64,000 nt of DNA from Calliopsis andreniformis (GCF_051401765.1 NW_027480422.1:22772001-22836000), one strand, 5' to 3'; shown: positions 34,890 through 48,517, counted from the stretch's first letter. A program made the numbers and translations. The notes: a model not told the origin generated them from the letters alone.

Positions 34890-36881
34890 AGAGTGAAGCC
34901 TAGGTTGCCCGGAACGTAGAAATGACCATCACTTTCACACTGGTTGCAACTATTCCTGTTATACGATGGAAAAACTGTTGTGATTTTCTTGTATTTTATG
35001 CTTCTGGCGTTGACTCCTATGGCCCTAACTATTCGACGTGGTGGAGCAACTCCCAAGAGCGAAACCTAGGTTCCCCGGAACGTAGATATGACTACTACTT
35101 TCACACTGGTTGCAATTATCCCTGTTATACGATCTACAAGCTGCTGGATTTTTATTGTACTTTATGTTTCTGGCGTTGACTTCTTAGGCCCTAACTATTG
35201 GATCTGGTGGACTAACGCCCTAGAGTGAAGCATAGGATGCCCGGAGAGTAGAAAAGGCCATTACCTTCTGACTGGTTCCAATAATTCGTTTTATACGGTG
35301 GAAAAACTGTTGTACTTATATCATATTCTATGCTTCTGGCGTTGACTCCTATGGCCCTAACTATTCGACGTGGTGGAGCAACGCCCAAGAGCGAAACCTA
35401 GGTTGCCCGGAACGCAGATATGACTATTACTTTCACACTGGTTGCAATTATCCCTGTTATGCGATCTACAAGCTGTTGCATTTTTATTGTATTTTATGCG
35501 TCTGGCGTTGTTTTCTAAGGCCCTAACTTATCGACCTGGAGGAGCAACGCCCTAGAGTGAAGCCTAGGTTGCCCTGAACGTAGAAATGACCATTACTTTC
35601 ACACTGTTTGTAATTATTCATTTTATACAATGGAAAGACTGTTGTATTTATATTGTATTCTATGCTTCTGCAGTTGACTTCTAAGGTCCTAGCTATTCGA
35701 TCTCTTGGAGCAACGTCCAAGAGTGAAGCCTATGTTGCCCGGAACGTAGAAATGACCATTTCTTTCACACTGGTTGCAATTATTCCTGTTTTACGATGGA
35801 AAAACCTTTGTATTTATTTTGTATTTGATGCTCCTGGCGTTGGCTTCTTAGGCCCTAACTATTGGATCTGGTGGACCAACGCCCTAGAGTTATGAATAGG
35901 TTGCCCCGAACGTAGAAATGACCATCACTTTCACACTGGTTGCAATTATACCTGTTATACGATGGAAAAACTGTTGTAGTTTTATATTATTTTATGCTTT
36001 TGGCGTTGACTTCTTAGGCCCTAATTTTTCGATCTGGTGGGGCAACGTCCATGAGTGAAGCCTATGGTGCCTGGAACGTAGAAGTGACCATTACTTTCAC
36101 ATTGGTTGCAATAATTCCTGTTATACGATGGAAAAACTGTTGTAGTTTTATTTTATTTTATGCTTCTGGCGTTGACTTCTTAGGCCCTAATTTTTCGATC
36201 TGGTGGGGCAACGTCCATGAGTGAAGCCTATGTTGCCTGGAACGTAGAAGTGACCATTACTTTCACACTGGTTGCAATTGTACCTTTTATACGATGGAAA
36301 AACTGTTGTTATTTTATTTTATTTTATGCTTCTGGCGTTGACTTCTTAGGCCCTAACTTTTCGATATGGTGGGGCAACGTCCAAGAGTGAAGCCTATGTT
36401 GCCCGGAACGCAGAAATGACCATTACTTTCACACTGGTTGCAATTATACCTTTTATACGATGGAAAAACTGTTGTATTTATATTGTATTTTATGATTCTG
36501 GCGTTGACTTCTAAGGCCCTAACTATTTGACGTGGTGAAGCAACGCCCTAGTGCGAAACCTAGGTTGCCCGGGACGTATCAACGACCACTACTTTCACAC
36601 TGGTTGCAATTATTCCTGTTATACCATGGACAAACTGTTGGATTTTTATTGTATTTTATGCTTCAGGCGTTGAATTCTAAGTCCCTAGCTATTCGATCTG
36701 GTGGAGCAACGCCCTAGAGTGATGCCTAGGTAGTCCAGGGCGTTGAAATGACCATTACTTTCACACTGTTTGCAATCATTCATTTTATACAACGGAAAAA
36801 CAGTTGTATTTATATTGTATTTTATGCTTCTGGCGTTGGCTTCTTAGGCCCTGGCTTTTGGATCTGGTAGACCAACGCCCT
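34890..36881 (+). repeat. HOR unit copy 2, shortened to 12 monomers (1992 bp)
   Basis: This copy follows copy 1 but lacks one monomer. In copy 1, GGCGTTGATTCCTAAGG (34674) leads into a full monomer before GGCGTTGGCTTCTTAGG (34840). In copy 2, GGCGTTGGCTTC (36832) comes directly. One 166-bp monomer was lost in phase, converting a 13-mer to a 12-mer and giving the +1992 spacing to copy 3. Confidence 0.92.
35284..35300 (+). other. CENP-B-box-like motif, HOR paralogue
   Basis: Same motif in the copy-2 counterpart of the 33126 monomer (offset 2158), unchanged. Neighbouring monomers have the TTCCTGTTATACGATGG or TTATCCCTG state instead. Confidence 0.35.
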
Positions 36882-37489
36882 AGAGTGAAGCCTAGGTTGC
36901 CCGGAACGTAGAAATGACCATCACTTTCACACTGGTTGCAACTATTCCTGTTATACGATGGAAAAACTGTTGTGATTTTCTTGTATTTTATGCTTCTGGC
37001 GTTGACTCCTATGGCCCTAACTATTCGACGTGGTGGAGCAACTCCCAAGAGCGAAACCTAGGTTCCCCGGAACGTAGATATGACTCCTACTTTCACACTG
37101 GTTGCAATTATCCCTGTTATACGATCCACAAGCTGCTGGATTTTTATTGTACTTTATGTTTCTGGCGTTGACTTCTTAGGCCCTAACTATTGGATCTGGT
37201 GGACCAACGCCCTAGAGTGAAGCATAGGATGCCCGGAGAGTAGAAATGGCCATTACCTTCAGACTGGTTCCAATAATTCGTTTTATACGGTGGAAAAACT
37301 GTTGTACTTATATCATATTCTATGCTTCTGGCGTTGACTCCTATGGCCCTAACTATTCGACGTGGTGGAGCAACGCCCAAGAGCGAAACCTAGGTTGCCC
37401 GGAACGCAGATATGACTATTACTTTCACACTGGTTGCAATTATCCCTGTTATGCGATCTACAAGCTGTTGCATTTTTATTGTATTTTAT
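36882..37489 (+). repeat. Third, partial copy of the 13/12-mer HOR
   Basis: About 3.7 monomers match 34890-35497 at offset 1992. At about 37489 the sequence leaves the unit: it reads TATTTTATGTTTCTGGCG, where copies 1 and 2 have TATTTTATGCGTCTGGCG, and returns to an earlier monomer type (GGATCTGGTGGACCAACG). Another truncated, in-phase exchange product. Confidence 0.88.
37276..37292 (+). other. CENP-B-box-like motif, HOR paralogue
   Basis: Identical TTCGTTTTATACGGTGG in the third HOR copy (offset 4150 from 33126, 25 monomers). Confidence 0.35.
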
Positions 37490-37680
37490 GTTTCTGGCGT
37501 TGACTTCTTAGGCCCTAACTATTGGATCTGGTGGACCAACGCCCTAGAGTGAAGCCTAGGTTGCCCGGAACGTAGAAATGACCATCACTTTCACACTGGT
37601 TGCAGTTACTCCTGTTATACGGTGATAAAACTGTTGCATTTTTATTGTATTTTATGCGTCTTGCGTTCTTTTCTAAGGCC
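37490..37680 (+). repeat. Linker monomer between the HOR and the 5-mer tandem
   Basis: About one monomer, with GCAGTTACTCCTG and ACGGTGATAAAACTG near 37600-37630. It recurs at about 47640-47808 (offset 10127). Confidence 0.85.
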
Positions 37681-38510
37681 CTTACTATTCGACCTGGTGG
37701 AGCAACGCCCTAGAGTGAAGCCTAGGTTGCCCGGAACGTAGAAATGACCATTACCTTCACACTGTTTGCAATTATTCCTGTTATACCATGGACAAACTGT
37801 TGGATTTTTATTGTATTTTATGCTTCTGGCGCTGAATTCTAAGTCCCTAGCTATTCGATCTGCTGGAGCAACGCCCTAGAGTGATGCCTAGGTAGCCCAC
37901 AGCGTTGAAAGGACCATCACTTTCACACTGGTTGCAATTACTGCTGTTATACGATGGAAAAACTGTTGTAATTTTATTGTATTTTAAGCGTCTGGTGTTG
38001 TTTTCAAAGGCCCTAACTATTCGACCTGGTGGAGCAGCGCCCTAGAGTGAAGCCTAGGTTGCCCGGAACGTAGAAATGACCATAACTTTCACACTGGTTG
38101 CAATTATTTGTTTTATACGACGGAAAAACTGTTGTATTTATATTGTATTTGATGCTCCTGGCGTTGGCTTCTTAGGCCCTAACGATTGGATCTGGTAGAC
38201 CTACGCCCTAGAGTGATGAGTAGGTTGCCCCGGACGTAGAATTGGCCATCACTTTCACACTGGTTGCAATTATTCCTGTTAGACGATGGAAAAACTGTTG
38301 TAATTTTATTCTATTTTATGCTTCTGGCGTTGACTTCTTAGGCCCTAACTTTTCGATCTGGTGGGGCAACGTCCAAGAGTGAAGCCTATGTTGCCTGGAA
38401 CGTATAAGTGACCATTACTTTCACAGTGGTTGCAATTATACCTTTTATACGGTGGAAAATCTGTTAGATTTTTATTGTATTTTATGCGCCTGGCGTTGTT
38501 TTCGAAGGCC
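37681..38510 (+). repeat. 5-monomer tandem unit (830 bp), copy 1
   Basis: Five monomers repeat directly at +830 bp, beginning at CTTACTATTCGACCTGG (37681 and 38511). The copies are almost identical; a TTTGTTTTATACGACGG to TTTGTGTTATACGATGG change near 38107/38937 is one of very few differences. Specific words are GTAGCCCACAGCGTTG (37890) and TGATGAGTAGGTTGCCC (38213). Confidence 0.94.
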
Positions 38511-39340
38511 CTTACTATTCGACCTGGTGGAGCAACGCCCTAGAGTGAAGCCTAGGTTGCCCGGAACGTAGAAATGACCATTACCTTCACACTGTTTGCA
38601 ATTATTCCTGTTATACCATGGACAAACTGTTGGATTTTTATTGTATTTTATGCTTCTGGCGCTGAATTCTAAGTCCCTAGCTATTCGATCTGCTGGAGCA
38701 ACGCCCTAGAGTGATGCCTAGGTAGCCCACAGCGTTGAAAGGACCATCACTTTCACACTGGTTGCAATTACTGCTGTTATACGATGGAAAAACTGTTGTA
38801 ATTTTATTGTATTTTAAGCGTCTGGTGTTGTTTTCAAAGGCCCTAACTATTCGACCTGGTGGAGCAGCGCCCTAGAGTGAAGCCTAGGTTGCCCGGAACG
38901 TAGAAATGACCATAACTTTCACACTGGTTGCAATTATTTGTGTTATACGATGGAAAAACTGTTGTATTTATATTGTATTTGATGCTCCTGGCGTTGGCTT
39001 CTTAGGCCCTAACGATTGGATCTGGTAGACCTACGCCCTAGAGTGATGAGTAGGTTGCCCCGGACGTAGAATTGGCCATCACTTTCACACTGGTTGCAAT
39101 TGTTCCTGTTAGACGATGGAAAAACTGTTGTAATTTTATTCTATTTTATGCTTCTGGCGTTGACTTCTTAGGCCCTAACTTTTCGATCTGGTGGGGCAAC
39201 GTCCAAGAGTGAAGCCTATGTTGCCTGGAACGTATAAGTGACCATTACTTTCACAGTGGTTGCAATTATACCTTTTATACGGTGGAAAATCTGTTAGATT
39301 TTTATTGTATTTTATGCGCCTGGCGTTGTTTTCGAAGGCC
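38511..39340 (+). repeat. 5-monomer tandem unit (830 bp), copy 2
   Basis: This second copy of the 5-mer is contiguous with the first. At its end the sequence changes from CCCTTACTATTCGACC to CCCTAACTTTTCGATATGG and joins the next block. Both copies of the 5-mer lie wholly or partly inside the large duplicated segment 38083-45386. Confidence 0.94.
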
Positions 39341-41259
39341 CTAACTTTTCGATATGGTGGGGCAACGTCCAAGAGTGAAGCCTATGTTGCCCGGAACGCA
39401 GAAATGACCATTACTTTCACACTGGTTGCAATTATACCTTTTATACGATGGAAAAACTGTTGTATTTATATTGTATTTTATGATTCTGGCGTTGACTTCT
39501 AAGGCCCTAACCATTTGACGTGGTGAAGCAACGCCCTAGTGCGAAACCTAGGTTGCCCGGGACGTATCAATGACCACTACTTTCACACTGGTTGCAATTA
39601 TTCCTGTTATACCATGGACAAACTGTTGGATTTTTATTGTATTTTATGCCTCAGGCGTTGAATTCTAAGTCCCTAGCTATTCGATCTGGTGGAGCAACGC
39701 CCTAGAGTGATGCCTAGGATACCCGGAACGTAGAAATGACCATTACCTTCACACTGTTTGCAATTATTCATTTTATACAATGGAAAGACTGTTGTATTTA
39801 TATTGTGTTCTATGCTTCTGACGTTGACTTCTAAGGTCCTAGCTATTCGATCTCTTGGAGCAACGTCCAAGAGTGAAGCCTAGGTTGCCCGGAACGTAGA
39901 AATGACCATTACTTTCACACTGTTTGCAATTATTCATTTTATACAATGGAAAAACTATTGCATTTATATTGTACTTTTTGCTTCTGGCGTTGACTTCTAA
40001 GGTCCTAGCAATTCGATCTCTTGGAGCAACGTCCAAGAGTGAGGCCTATGTTACCCGGAACGTAGAACTGACCATTACTTTCACACTGGTTGCAATTGTA
40101 CCTTTTATACGATGGAAAAACTGTTGTTATTTTATTTTATTTTATGCTTCTGGCGTTGACTTCTTAGGCCCTAACTTTTCGATATGGTGGGGCAACGTCC
40201 AAGGGTGAAGCCTATGTTGCCCGGAACGCAGAAATGACCATTACTTTCACACTGGTTGCAATTATACCTTTTATACGATGGAAAAACTGTTGTATTTATA
40301 TTGTATTTTATGATTCTGGCGTTGACTTCTAAGGCCCTAACCATTTGACGTGGTGAAGCAACGGCCTAGTGCGAAACCTAGGTTGCCCGGGACGTATCAA
40401 TGACCACTACTTTCACACTGGTTGCAATTATTCCTGTTATACCATGGACAAACTGTTGGATTTTTATTGTATTTTATGCTTCAGGCGTTGAATTCTAAGT
40501 CCCTAGCTATTCGATCTGGTGGAGCAACGCCCTAGAGTGATGCCTAGGTAGTCCAGGGCGTTGAAATGACCATTACTTTCACACTGTTTGCAATCATTCA
40601 TTTTATACAACGGAAAAAAAGTTGTATTTATATTGTATTTTATGCTTCTGGCGTTGATTCCTAAGGCCCTAACTATTGGATCTGGTGGACCAACGCCGTA
40701 GAGTGAAGCCTAGGATGCCCGGAGCGTAGAAATGTCCATTACTTTCAGAATGGTTGCAATTATTCGTTTTATACGATGGAAAAACTGTTGTACTTATATC
40801 GTATTTTATGCTTCTGGCGTTGGCTTCTTAGGCCCTGACTTTTGGATCTGGTAGACCAACGCCCTAGAGTGAAGCCTAGGTTGCCCGGAACGTAGAAATG
40901 ACCATCACTTTCACACTTGTTGCAACTATTCCTGTTATACGATGGAAAAACTGTTGTGATTTTCTTGTATTTTATGCTTCTGGCGTTGACTCCTATGGCC
41001 CTAACTATTCGACGTGGTGGAGCAACTCCCAAGAGCGAAACCTAGGTTCCCCGGAGCGTAGATATGACTACTACTTTCACACTGGTTGCAATTATCCCTG
41101 TTATACGATCTACAAGCTGCTGGATTTTTATTGTACTTTATGTTTCTGGCGTTGACTTCTTAGGCCCTAACTATTGGATCTGGTGGACCAACGCCCTAGA
41201 GTGAAGCATAGGATGCCCGGAGAGTAGAAATGGCCATTACCTTCAGACTGGTTCCAATA

Positions 41260-41276
41260 ATTCGTTTTATACGGTG
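41260..41276 (+). other. CENP-B-box-like motif, HOR paralogue
   Basis: TTCGTTTTATACGGTGG again, in the block matching 34.1-35.3 kb at offset 5976 (36 monomers). Confidence 0.35.
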
Positions 41277-44200
41277 GAAAAACTGTTGTACTTATATCGT
41301 ATTCTATGCTTCTGGCGTTGACTCCTATGGCCCTAACTATTCGACGTGGTGGAGCAACGCCCAAGAGCGAAACCTAGGATGCCCGCAGCGTAGAAATGAC
41401 CATAACTTTCACACTGTTTGCAATTATTCCTGTTATACGATCCAAAAACTGTTGTACTGATATTATATTTTATGCTTCAGGCGTTGACTTCTAAGGGCGT
41501 AGCTATTCGATGTGGTGGAGAAACGCCCTAGGGTGAAGCCTAGGTTGCCCGGAAAGTAGAAATGGCCATGTCTTTCACACTGGTTGCAATTATTCCTGTT
41601 ATACGATGGAAGAACTGTTGTATTTATATTATATTTTATGCTTCAGAAGTTGACTTCCTGGGCCCTAACTATTCTATCCGGAGGAGCAACGCCCTAGAGT
41701 GAAGCCTAGGTCGCCCGGAATGTAGAAGTGACCATCACTTTCACACTGGTTGCAATTATTCCTGTTATACGATGGACAAACTGTTGGATTTTTAATGTAC
41801 CTTATGCTTCTGGCGTTGACTTCTAAGGCCCTATGTATTCGATCTGGTGGAGCAATGTCTCAGTGTTAGGACCAGGATTCCCTGAACGTAGAAATGGCCG
41901 TTACTTTCACACTGGTTGCAATTACACATATTATGCGATGGAAAAACTGTTGTACATATATCGTATTTTATGCTTCTGGCATTGACTTCTTAGGCCCTAA
42001 CTATTCGATCTGGTGGAGCAACGACCTAGGGTGAAGCCTAGGTTGCCCGGAACGTAGAAATGACCATTACTTCCACACTGTTTGCAATTATGTATATTAT
42101 ACAGTGGAACAACTGTTGTATTTATATGGCATTTTATGCTTCTGGCATTGACTTCTAAGGCCCTAGCGATTCGATCTGATGGAGCATAGCCCTAGAGTGA
42201 AGCCTAGGTTGCCCGGAATGTAGAAATGACCATCACTTTCAAACTGGTTGCAATTATTCTTGTTATACGATGGAAAAACTGTTGTATTTATTTTGTATTT
42301 TAAGACTCTGGCGTTGACTCCTAAGGCCGTAGCTATTCGATGTAGTGGAGCAACGCCCTAGAGTGAAGCCTAGGTTGCCCGGAACGTAGAAATGACCATG
42401 TCTTTCACACTGGTTGCAATTAATCCTGTTTTACGATGGAAAAACTGTTGAATTTATATTATATTTTATGCTTCAGACGTTGACTTCTAGGGCCGTAGCT
42501 ATTCGATGTGGTGGAGAAACGCCCTAGAGTGAAGCCTAGGTTGCCCGGAACGTAGAAATGACCATAACATTCATACTGGTTGCAATTATTCGTTTTATAC
42601 GATGGAAAAACTGTTGTATTTTTATTTTATTTTATGCTTCTAGCGTTGACTTCTAAGTCCCTAGCTATTCGATCTGGTGGAGCAACGGCCTAGAGTGAAG
42701 TCTAGGTTGCCCGGGACGTAGGAATGACCATCACCTTCACTCTGGTTGCAATCATTCATTTTATACAATGGAAAGACTGTTGTATTTATATTGTATTTTA
42801 TAGTTATGGCGTTGACTTCTAAGGCCGTAGCTATTCGATGTGGTGGAGCAATGCCCTAGAGTGAAACCTAGGATGCCCGCAACGTAGAAATGACCATATC
42901 TTTCACACTGGTTGCAATTATTTCTGTTATACAAGGGAAAAACTGTTGCGTTTATATTGTATTTTATGCTTTTGGCGTTGACTTCTTAGGCCCTAACTAT
43001 TCGATCTGGTGGAGCAACGCCCTAGAGTGTAGCCTAGGTTGCCCGGAATGTAGAAATGACCATCACTTTCACACTGGTTGCAATCATTCTTGTTATACGA
43101 TGGAGAGACTGTTGTATTTATTTTGTATTTTATGCCGCTGCCGTTGACTCCTAAGGCCGTAGCTATTCGAAGTGGTGGAGCAACGCCCTAGAGTGAAGCC
43201 TAGGTTGCCAGGAACGTAGAAATGATCATATCTTTCACACTGTTTGCAATTATTCCTGTTATACGATAGAAAAACTGTTTTATTTATAACGTATTTTATG
43301 CTTCTGGCGTTGACTTCTAAGGCCGCAGCTATTCAATGTGGTCGAACGACGCCCTAGAGTGCAGCCTAGGTTGCCAGTATCGTAGAAATGACCATACCTT
43401 TCACACTGGTTGCAACTACTCCTGTTATACGATGGCAAAACTGTTTTATCTATATTGTGTTTTATGCTTCTGGCGTTGACTTCTAAGGCCGCAGCTATTC
43501 GATGTGGTGGAGAAACGCCCTAGAGTGAATCCTAGATTGCCCGGAAAGTAGAAATGACCATACCTTTCACACTGGTTGCAATTATTCCTGTTATACAAGG
43601 GAAAAACTGTTGCATTTATAATGTATTTTATGCTTCTGGCGTTGACTTCTTAGGCACTGACTATTCGATCTGATGGAGCATAGCCCTAGAGTGAAGCCTA
43701 GGTTGCCCGGAATGTAGAAATGACCATCACTTTCAAACTGGTTGCAATTATTCTTGTTATACGATGGAAAAACTGTTGTACTTATTTTGTATTTTAAGCC
43801 TCTGGCGTTGACTCCTAAGGCCGTAGCTATTCGATGTGGTGGAGCAACGCCCTAGAGTGAAGCCTAGGTTGCCCGGAATGTAGAAATGACCATGTCTTTC
43901 ACACTGGTTGCAATTATTCCTGTTATACGATGGAAAAACTGTTGTACTTATATTATATTTTATGCTTCAGGCGTTGACTTCCAAGTCCCTAGCTATTCGA
44001 TCTGGTGGAGCAACGGCCTAGAGTGACGCCTAGGTTGCCCGGGACGTAGGAATGACCATCACCTTCACTCTGGTTGCAATCATTCATTTTATACAATGGA
44101 AAGGCTGTTGTATTTATATTGTTTTTTATAGTTATGGCGTTGACTTCTAAGGCCGTAGCTATTCGATGTGGTTGAGCAATGCCCTAGTGTGAAGCCTAGG

Positions 44201-47022
44201 TTGCCCGGCACGTAGAAATGACCATTACTTCCACACTGTTTGCAATTATGTATATTATACAGTGGAACAACTGTTGTATTTATATGGCATTTTATGCTTC
44301 TGGCATTGACTTCTAAGGCCCTAGCTATTCGATGTGGTGGAGCCACGCCCTAGAGTGTAGCCTAGGTTGCCCGGAACGTAGAAATGACCATAGCTTTCAC
44401 ACTGGTTGCAATTATTCCTGTTATACAAGGGAAAAACTGTTGCATTTATAATGTATTTTATGCTTCTGGCGTTGACTTCTTAGGCACTGACTATTCGATC
44501 TGATGGAGCATAGCCCTAGAGTGAAGCCTAGGTTGCCCGGAATGTAGAAATGACCATCACTTTCAAACTGGTTGCAATTATTCTTGTTATACGATGGAAA
44601 AACTGTTGTACTTATTTTGTATTTTAAGACTCTGGCGTTGACTCCTAAGGCCGTAGCTATTCGATGTGGTGGAGCAACGGCCTAGAGTGAAGCCTAGGTT
44701 GCCCGGGACGTAGGAATGACCATCACTTTCACACTGGTTGCAATTATTCCTGTTATACGATGTACAAATTGTTGGAGTTTTAATGTACTTTATGCTTCTG
44801 GCGTTGACTTCTAAGGCCCTATGTATTCGATCTGGTGGATCAATGTCTCAGTGTTAGGTCTAGGATTCCCGGAACGTAGAAATGGCCGTTACTTTCACAC
44901 TGGTTGCAATTACTCATATTATGCGATGGAAAAACTGTTGTACATATATCGTATTTTATGCTTCTGGCATTGACTTCTTAGGCCCTAACTGTTCGATCTG
45001 GTGGAGCAACGACCTAGGGTGAAGCCTAGGTTGCCCGGAACATAGAAATGACCATAACTATCAGACTGGTTGCAATTATTCGTTTTATACGATGGATAGA
45101 AAGTTGTATTTATATTGTATTTTAGAGTTATGGCGCTGTCTTCTAGGGCCGTAGCTATTCGATGTGGTTGAGCAACGCCCTAGTGTGAAGCCTAGGTTGC
45201 CCGGAACGTAGAAATGACCATTACTTCCACACTGTTTGCAATTATTCATATTATACAGTGGAACAACTGTTGTATTTATATGGCATTTTATGCTTCTGGC
45301 ATTGACTTCTAAGGCCCTAGCTATTCGATGTGGTGGAGCCACGCCCTATAGTGTAGCCTAGGTTGCCCGGAACGTAGAAATGACCATAACTTTCACACTG
45401 GTTGCAATTATTTGTTTTATACGACGGAAAAACTGTTGTATTTATATTGTATTTGATGCTCCTGGCGTTGGCTTCTTAGGCCCTAACGATTGGATCTGGT
45501 AGACCTACGCCCTAGAGTGATGAGTAGGTTGCCCCGGACGTAGAATTGGCCATCACTTTCACACTGGTTGCAATTATTCCTGTTAGACGATGGAAAAACT
45601 GTTGTAATTTTATTCTATTTTATGCTTCTGGCGTTGACTTCTTAGGCCCTAACTTTTCGATCTGGTGGGGCAACGTCCAAGAGTGAAGCCTATGTTGCCT
45701 GGAACGTATAAGTGACCATTACTTTCACAGTGGTTGCAATTATACCTTTTATACGGTGGAAAATCTGTTAGATTTTTATTGTATTTTATGCGCCTGGCGT
45801 TGTTTTCGAAGGCCCTTACTATTCGACCTGGTGGAGCAACGCCCTAGAGTGAAGCCTAGGTTGCCCGGAACGTAGAAATGACCATTACCTTCACACTGTT
45901 TGCAATTATTCCTGTTATACCATGGACAAACTGTTGGATTTTTATTGTATTTTATGCTTCTGGCGCTGAATTCTAAGTCCCTAGCTATTCGATCTGCTGG
46001 AGCAACGCCCTAGAGTGATGCCTAGGTAGCCCACAGCGTTGAAAGGACCATCACTTTCACACTGGTTGCAATTACTGCTGTTATACGATGGAAAAACTGT
46101 TGTAATTTTATTGTATTTTAAGCGTCTGGTGTTGTTTTCAAAGGCCCTAACTATTCGACCTGGTGGAGCAGCGCCCTAGAGTGAAGCCTAGGTTGCCCGG
46201 AACGTAGAAATGACCATAACTTTCACACTGGTTGCAATTATTTGTGTTATACGATGGAAAAACTGTTGTATTTATATTGTATTTGATGCTCCTGGCGTTG
46301 GCTTCTTAGGCCCTAACGATTGGATCTGGTAGACCTACGCCCTAGAGTGATGAGTAGGTTGCCCCGGACGTAGAATTGGCCATCACTTTCACACTGGTTG
46401 CAATTGTTCCTGTTAGACGATGGAAAAACTGTTGTAATTTTATTCTATTTTATGCTTCTGGCGTTGACTTCTTAGGCCCTAACTTTTCGATCTGGTGGGG
46501 CAACGTCCAAGAGTGAAGCCTATGTTGCCTGGAACGTATAAGTGACCATTACTTTCACAGTGGTTGCAATTATACCTTTTATACGGTGGAAAATCTGTTA
46601 GATTTTTATTGTATTTTATGCGCCTGGCGTTGTTTTCGAAGGCCCTAACTTTTCGATATGGTGGGGCAACGTCCAAGAGTGAAGCCTATGTTGCCCGGAA
46701 CGCAGAAATGACCATTACTTTCACACTGGTTGCAATTATACCTTTTATACGATGGAAAAACTGTTGTATTTATATTGTATTTTATGATTCTGGCGTTGAC
46801 TTCTAAGGCCCTAACCATTTGACGTGGTGAAGCAACGCCCTAGTGCGAAACCTAGGTTGCCCGGGACGTATCAATGACCACTACTTTCACACTGGTTGCA
46901 ATTATTCCTGTTATACCATGGACAAACTGTTGGATTTTTATTGTATTTTATGCCTCAGGCGTTGAATTCTAAGTCCCTAGCTATTCGATCTGGTGGAGCA
47001 ACGCCCTAGAGTGATGCCTAGG

Positions 47023-48517
47023 TAGTCCAGGGCGTTGAAATGACCATTACTTTCACACTGTTTGCAATCATTCATTTTATACAACAGAAAAACAGTTGTA
47101 TTTATATTGTATTTTATGCTTCTGGCGTTGATTCCTAAGGCCCTAACTATTGGATCTGGTGGACCAACGCCGTAGAGTGAAGCCTAGGATGCCCGGAGCG
47201 TAGAAATGTCCATTACTTTCAGAATGGTTGCAATTATTCGTTTTATACGATGGAAAAACTGTTGTACTTATATCATATTTTATGCTTCTGGCGTTGGCTT
47301 CTTAGGCCCTGGCTTTTGGATCTGGTAGACCAACGCCCTAGAGTGAAGCCTAGGTTGCCCGGAACGTAGAAATGACCATCACTTTCACACTGGTTGCAAC
47401 TATTCCTGTTATACGATGGAAAAACTGTTGTGATTTTCTTGTATTTTTATGCTTCTGGCGTTGACTCCTATGGCCCTAACTATTCGACGTGGTGGAGCAA
47501 CTCCCAAGAGCGAAACCTAGGTTCCCCGGAACGTAGATATGACTACTACTTTCACACTGGTTGCAATTATCCCTGTTATACGATCTACAAGCTGCTGGAT
47601 TTTTATTGTACTTTATGTTTCTGGCGTTGACTTCTTAGGCCCTAACTATTGGATCTGGTGGACCAACGCCCTAGAGTGAAGCCTAGGTTGCCCGGAACGT
47701 AGAAATGACCATCACTTTCACACTGGTTGCAGTTACTCCTGTTATACGGTGATAAAACTGTTGCATTTTTATTGTATTTTATGCGTCTTGCGTTCTTTTC
47801 TAAGGCCCTTACTATTCGACCTGGTGGAGCAACGCCCTAGAGTGAAGCCTAGGTTGCCCGGAACGTAGAAATGACCATTACCTTCACACTGTTTGCAATT
47901 ATTCCTGTTATACCATGGACAAAATGTTGGATTTTTATTGTATTTTATGCTTCTGGCGCTGAATTCTAAGTCCCTAGCTATTCGATCTGCTGGAGCAACG
48001 CCCTAGAGTGATGCCTAGGTAGCCCACAGCGTTGAAAGGACCATCACTTTCACACTGGTTGCAATTACTGCTGTTATACGATGGAAAAACTGTTGTAATT
48101 TTATTGTATTTTAAGCGTCTGGTGTTGTTTTCAAAGGCCCTAACTATTCGACCTGGTGGAGCAGCGCCCTAGAGTGAAGCCTAGGTTGCCCGGAACGTAG
48201 AAATGACCATAACTGTCACACTGGTTTCAATTATTCGTTTTATACGATGGAAAATCTGTTGAATTTATATTTTATTTTATGATTCTGGCGTTGACTTCTA
48301 TGGCCCTAAGTATTGGATCTGGTGGACCAACGCCCCAGAGTGAAGCCTAGGTTGCACCGAACGTAGAAATGACCATCACTTTCTCACTGGTTGCAGTTAC
48401 TCCTGTTATAAGATGGAAAAACTGTTGTAATTTTATTTTATTTTATGCTTCTAGCATCGACTTCTTAGGCCCTAACTATTCGACCTGGTGGAGTAACGCC
48501 CTAGAGTGAAGCCTAGG
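47023..48517 (+). repeat. Nine-monomer segment absent from duplication copy 1
   Basis: This segment is 1495 bp (9 x 166 plus 1). It is a mosaic: about 47023-47300 resembles 34.56-34.84 kb, 47300-47640 resembles 36.84-37.2 kb, and 47640-48210 matches 37.51-38.08 kb at offset 10127. One extra T near 47446 (GTATTTTTATGC) supplies the +1. Because its parts are in the order expected of an ancestral array, deletion from copy 1 seems simpler than insertion into copy 2. Confidence 0.88.

Larger units (their letters stand above)
38083..45386 (+). repeat. Large segmental duplication, copy 1 (44 monomers, 7304 bp)
   Basis: This segment is tandemly repeated at 45387-54185. The left part (38083-39718) matches at offset 7304 and the right part (39719-45386) at offset 8799. 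Sites I compared differ only rarely (for example CCGCTGCCG against CCGCTGGCG near 43137, and GTGACGCC against GTGAAGCC near 44023), so identity is probably above 99.8%. The offset jump of 1495 bp at 39712-39718 marks nine monomers present only in copy 2. Boundaries are uncertain by up to about 30 bp because the flanking monomer sequence is conserved. Confidence 0.94.

Noticed and set aside
34922..35179. Recurrent 85-codon open frames starting at GAAATGACC, many across the window
   Set aside because: They start and stop at the same monomer positions wherever the local monomers happen to lack a stop. Their number reflects repeat copy number. The hydrophobic look of the translations follows from the AT-rich half of the monomer.
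40769..41032. Minus-strand open frames of 60-87 codons
   Set aside because: They are the reverse-strand reading of the same satellite, overlapping plus-strand frames and recurring at HOR spacing. No independent evidence of coding.
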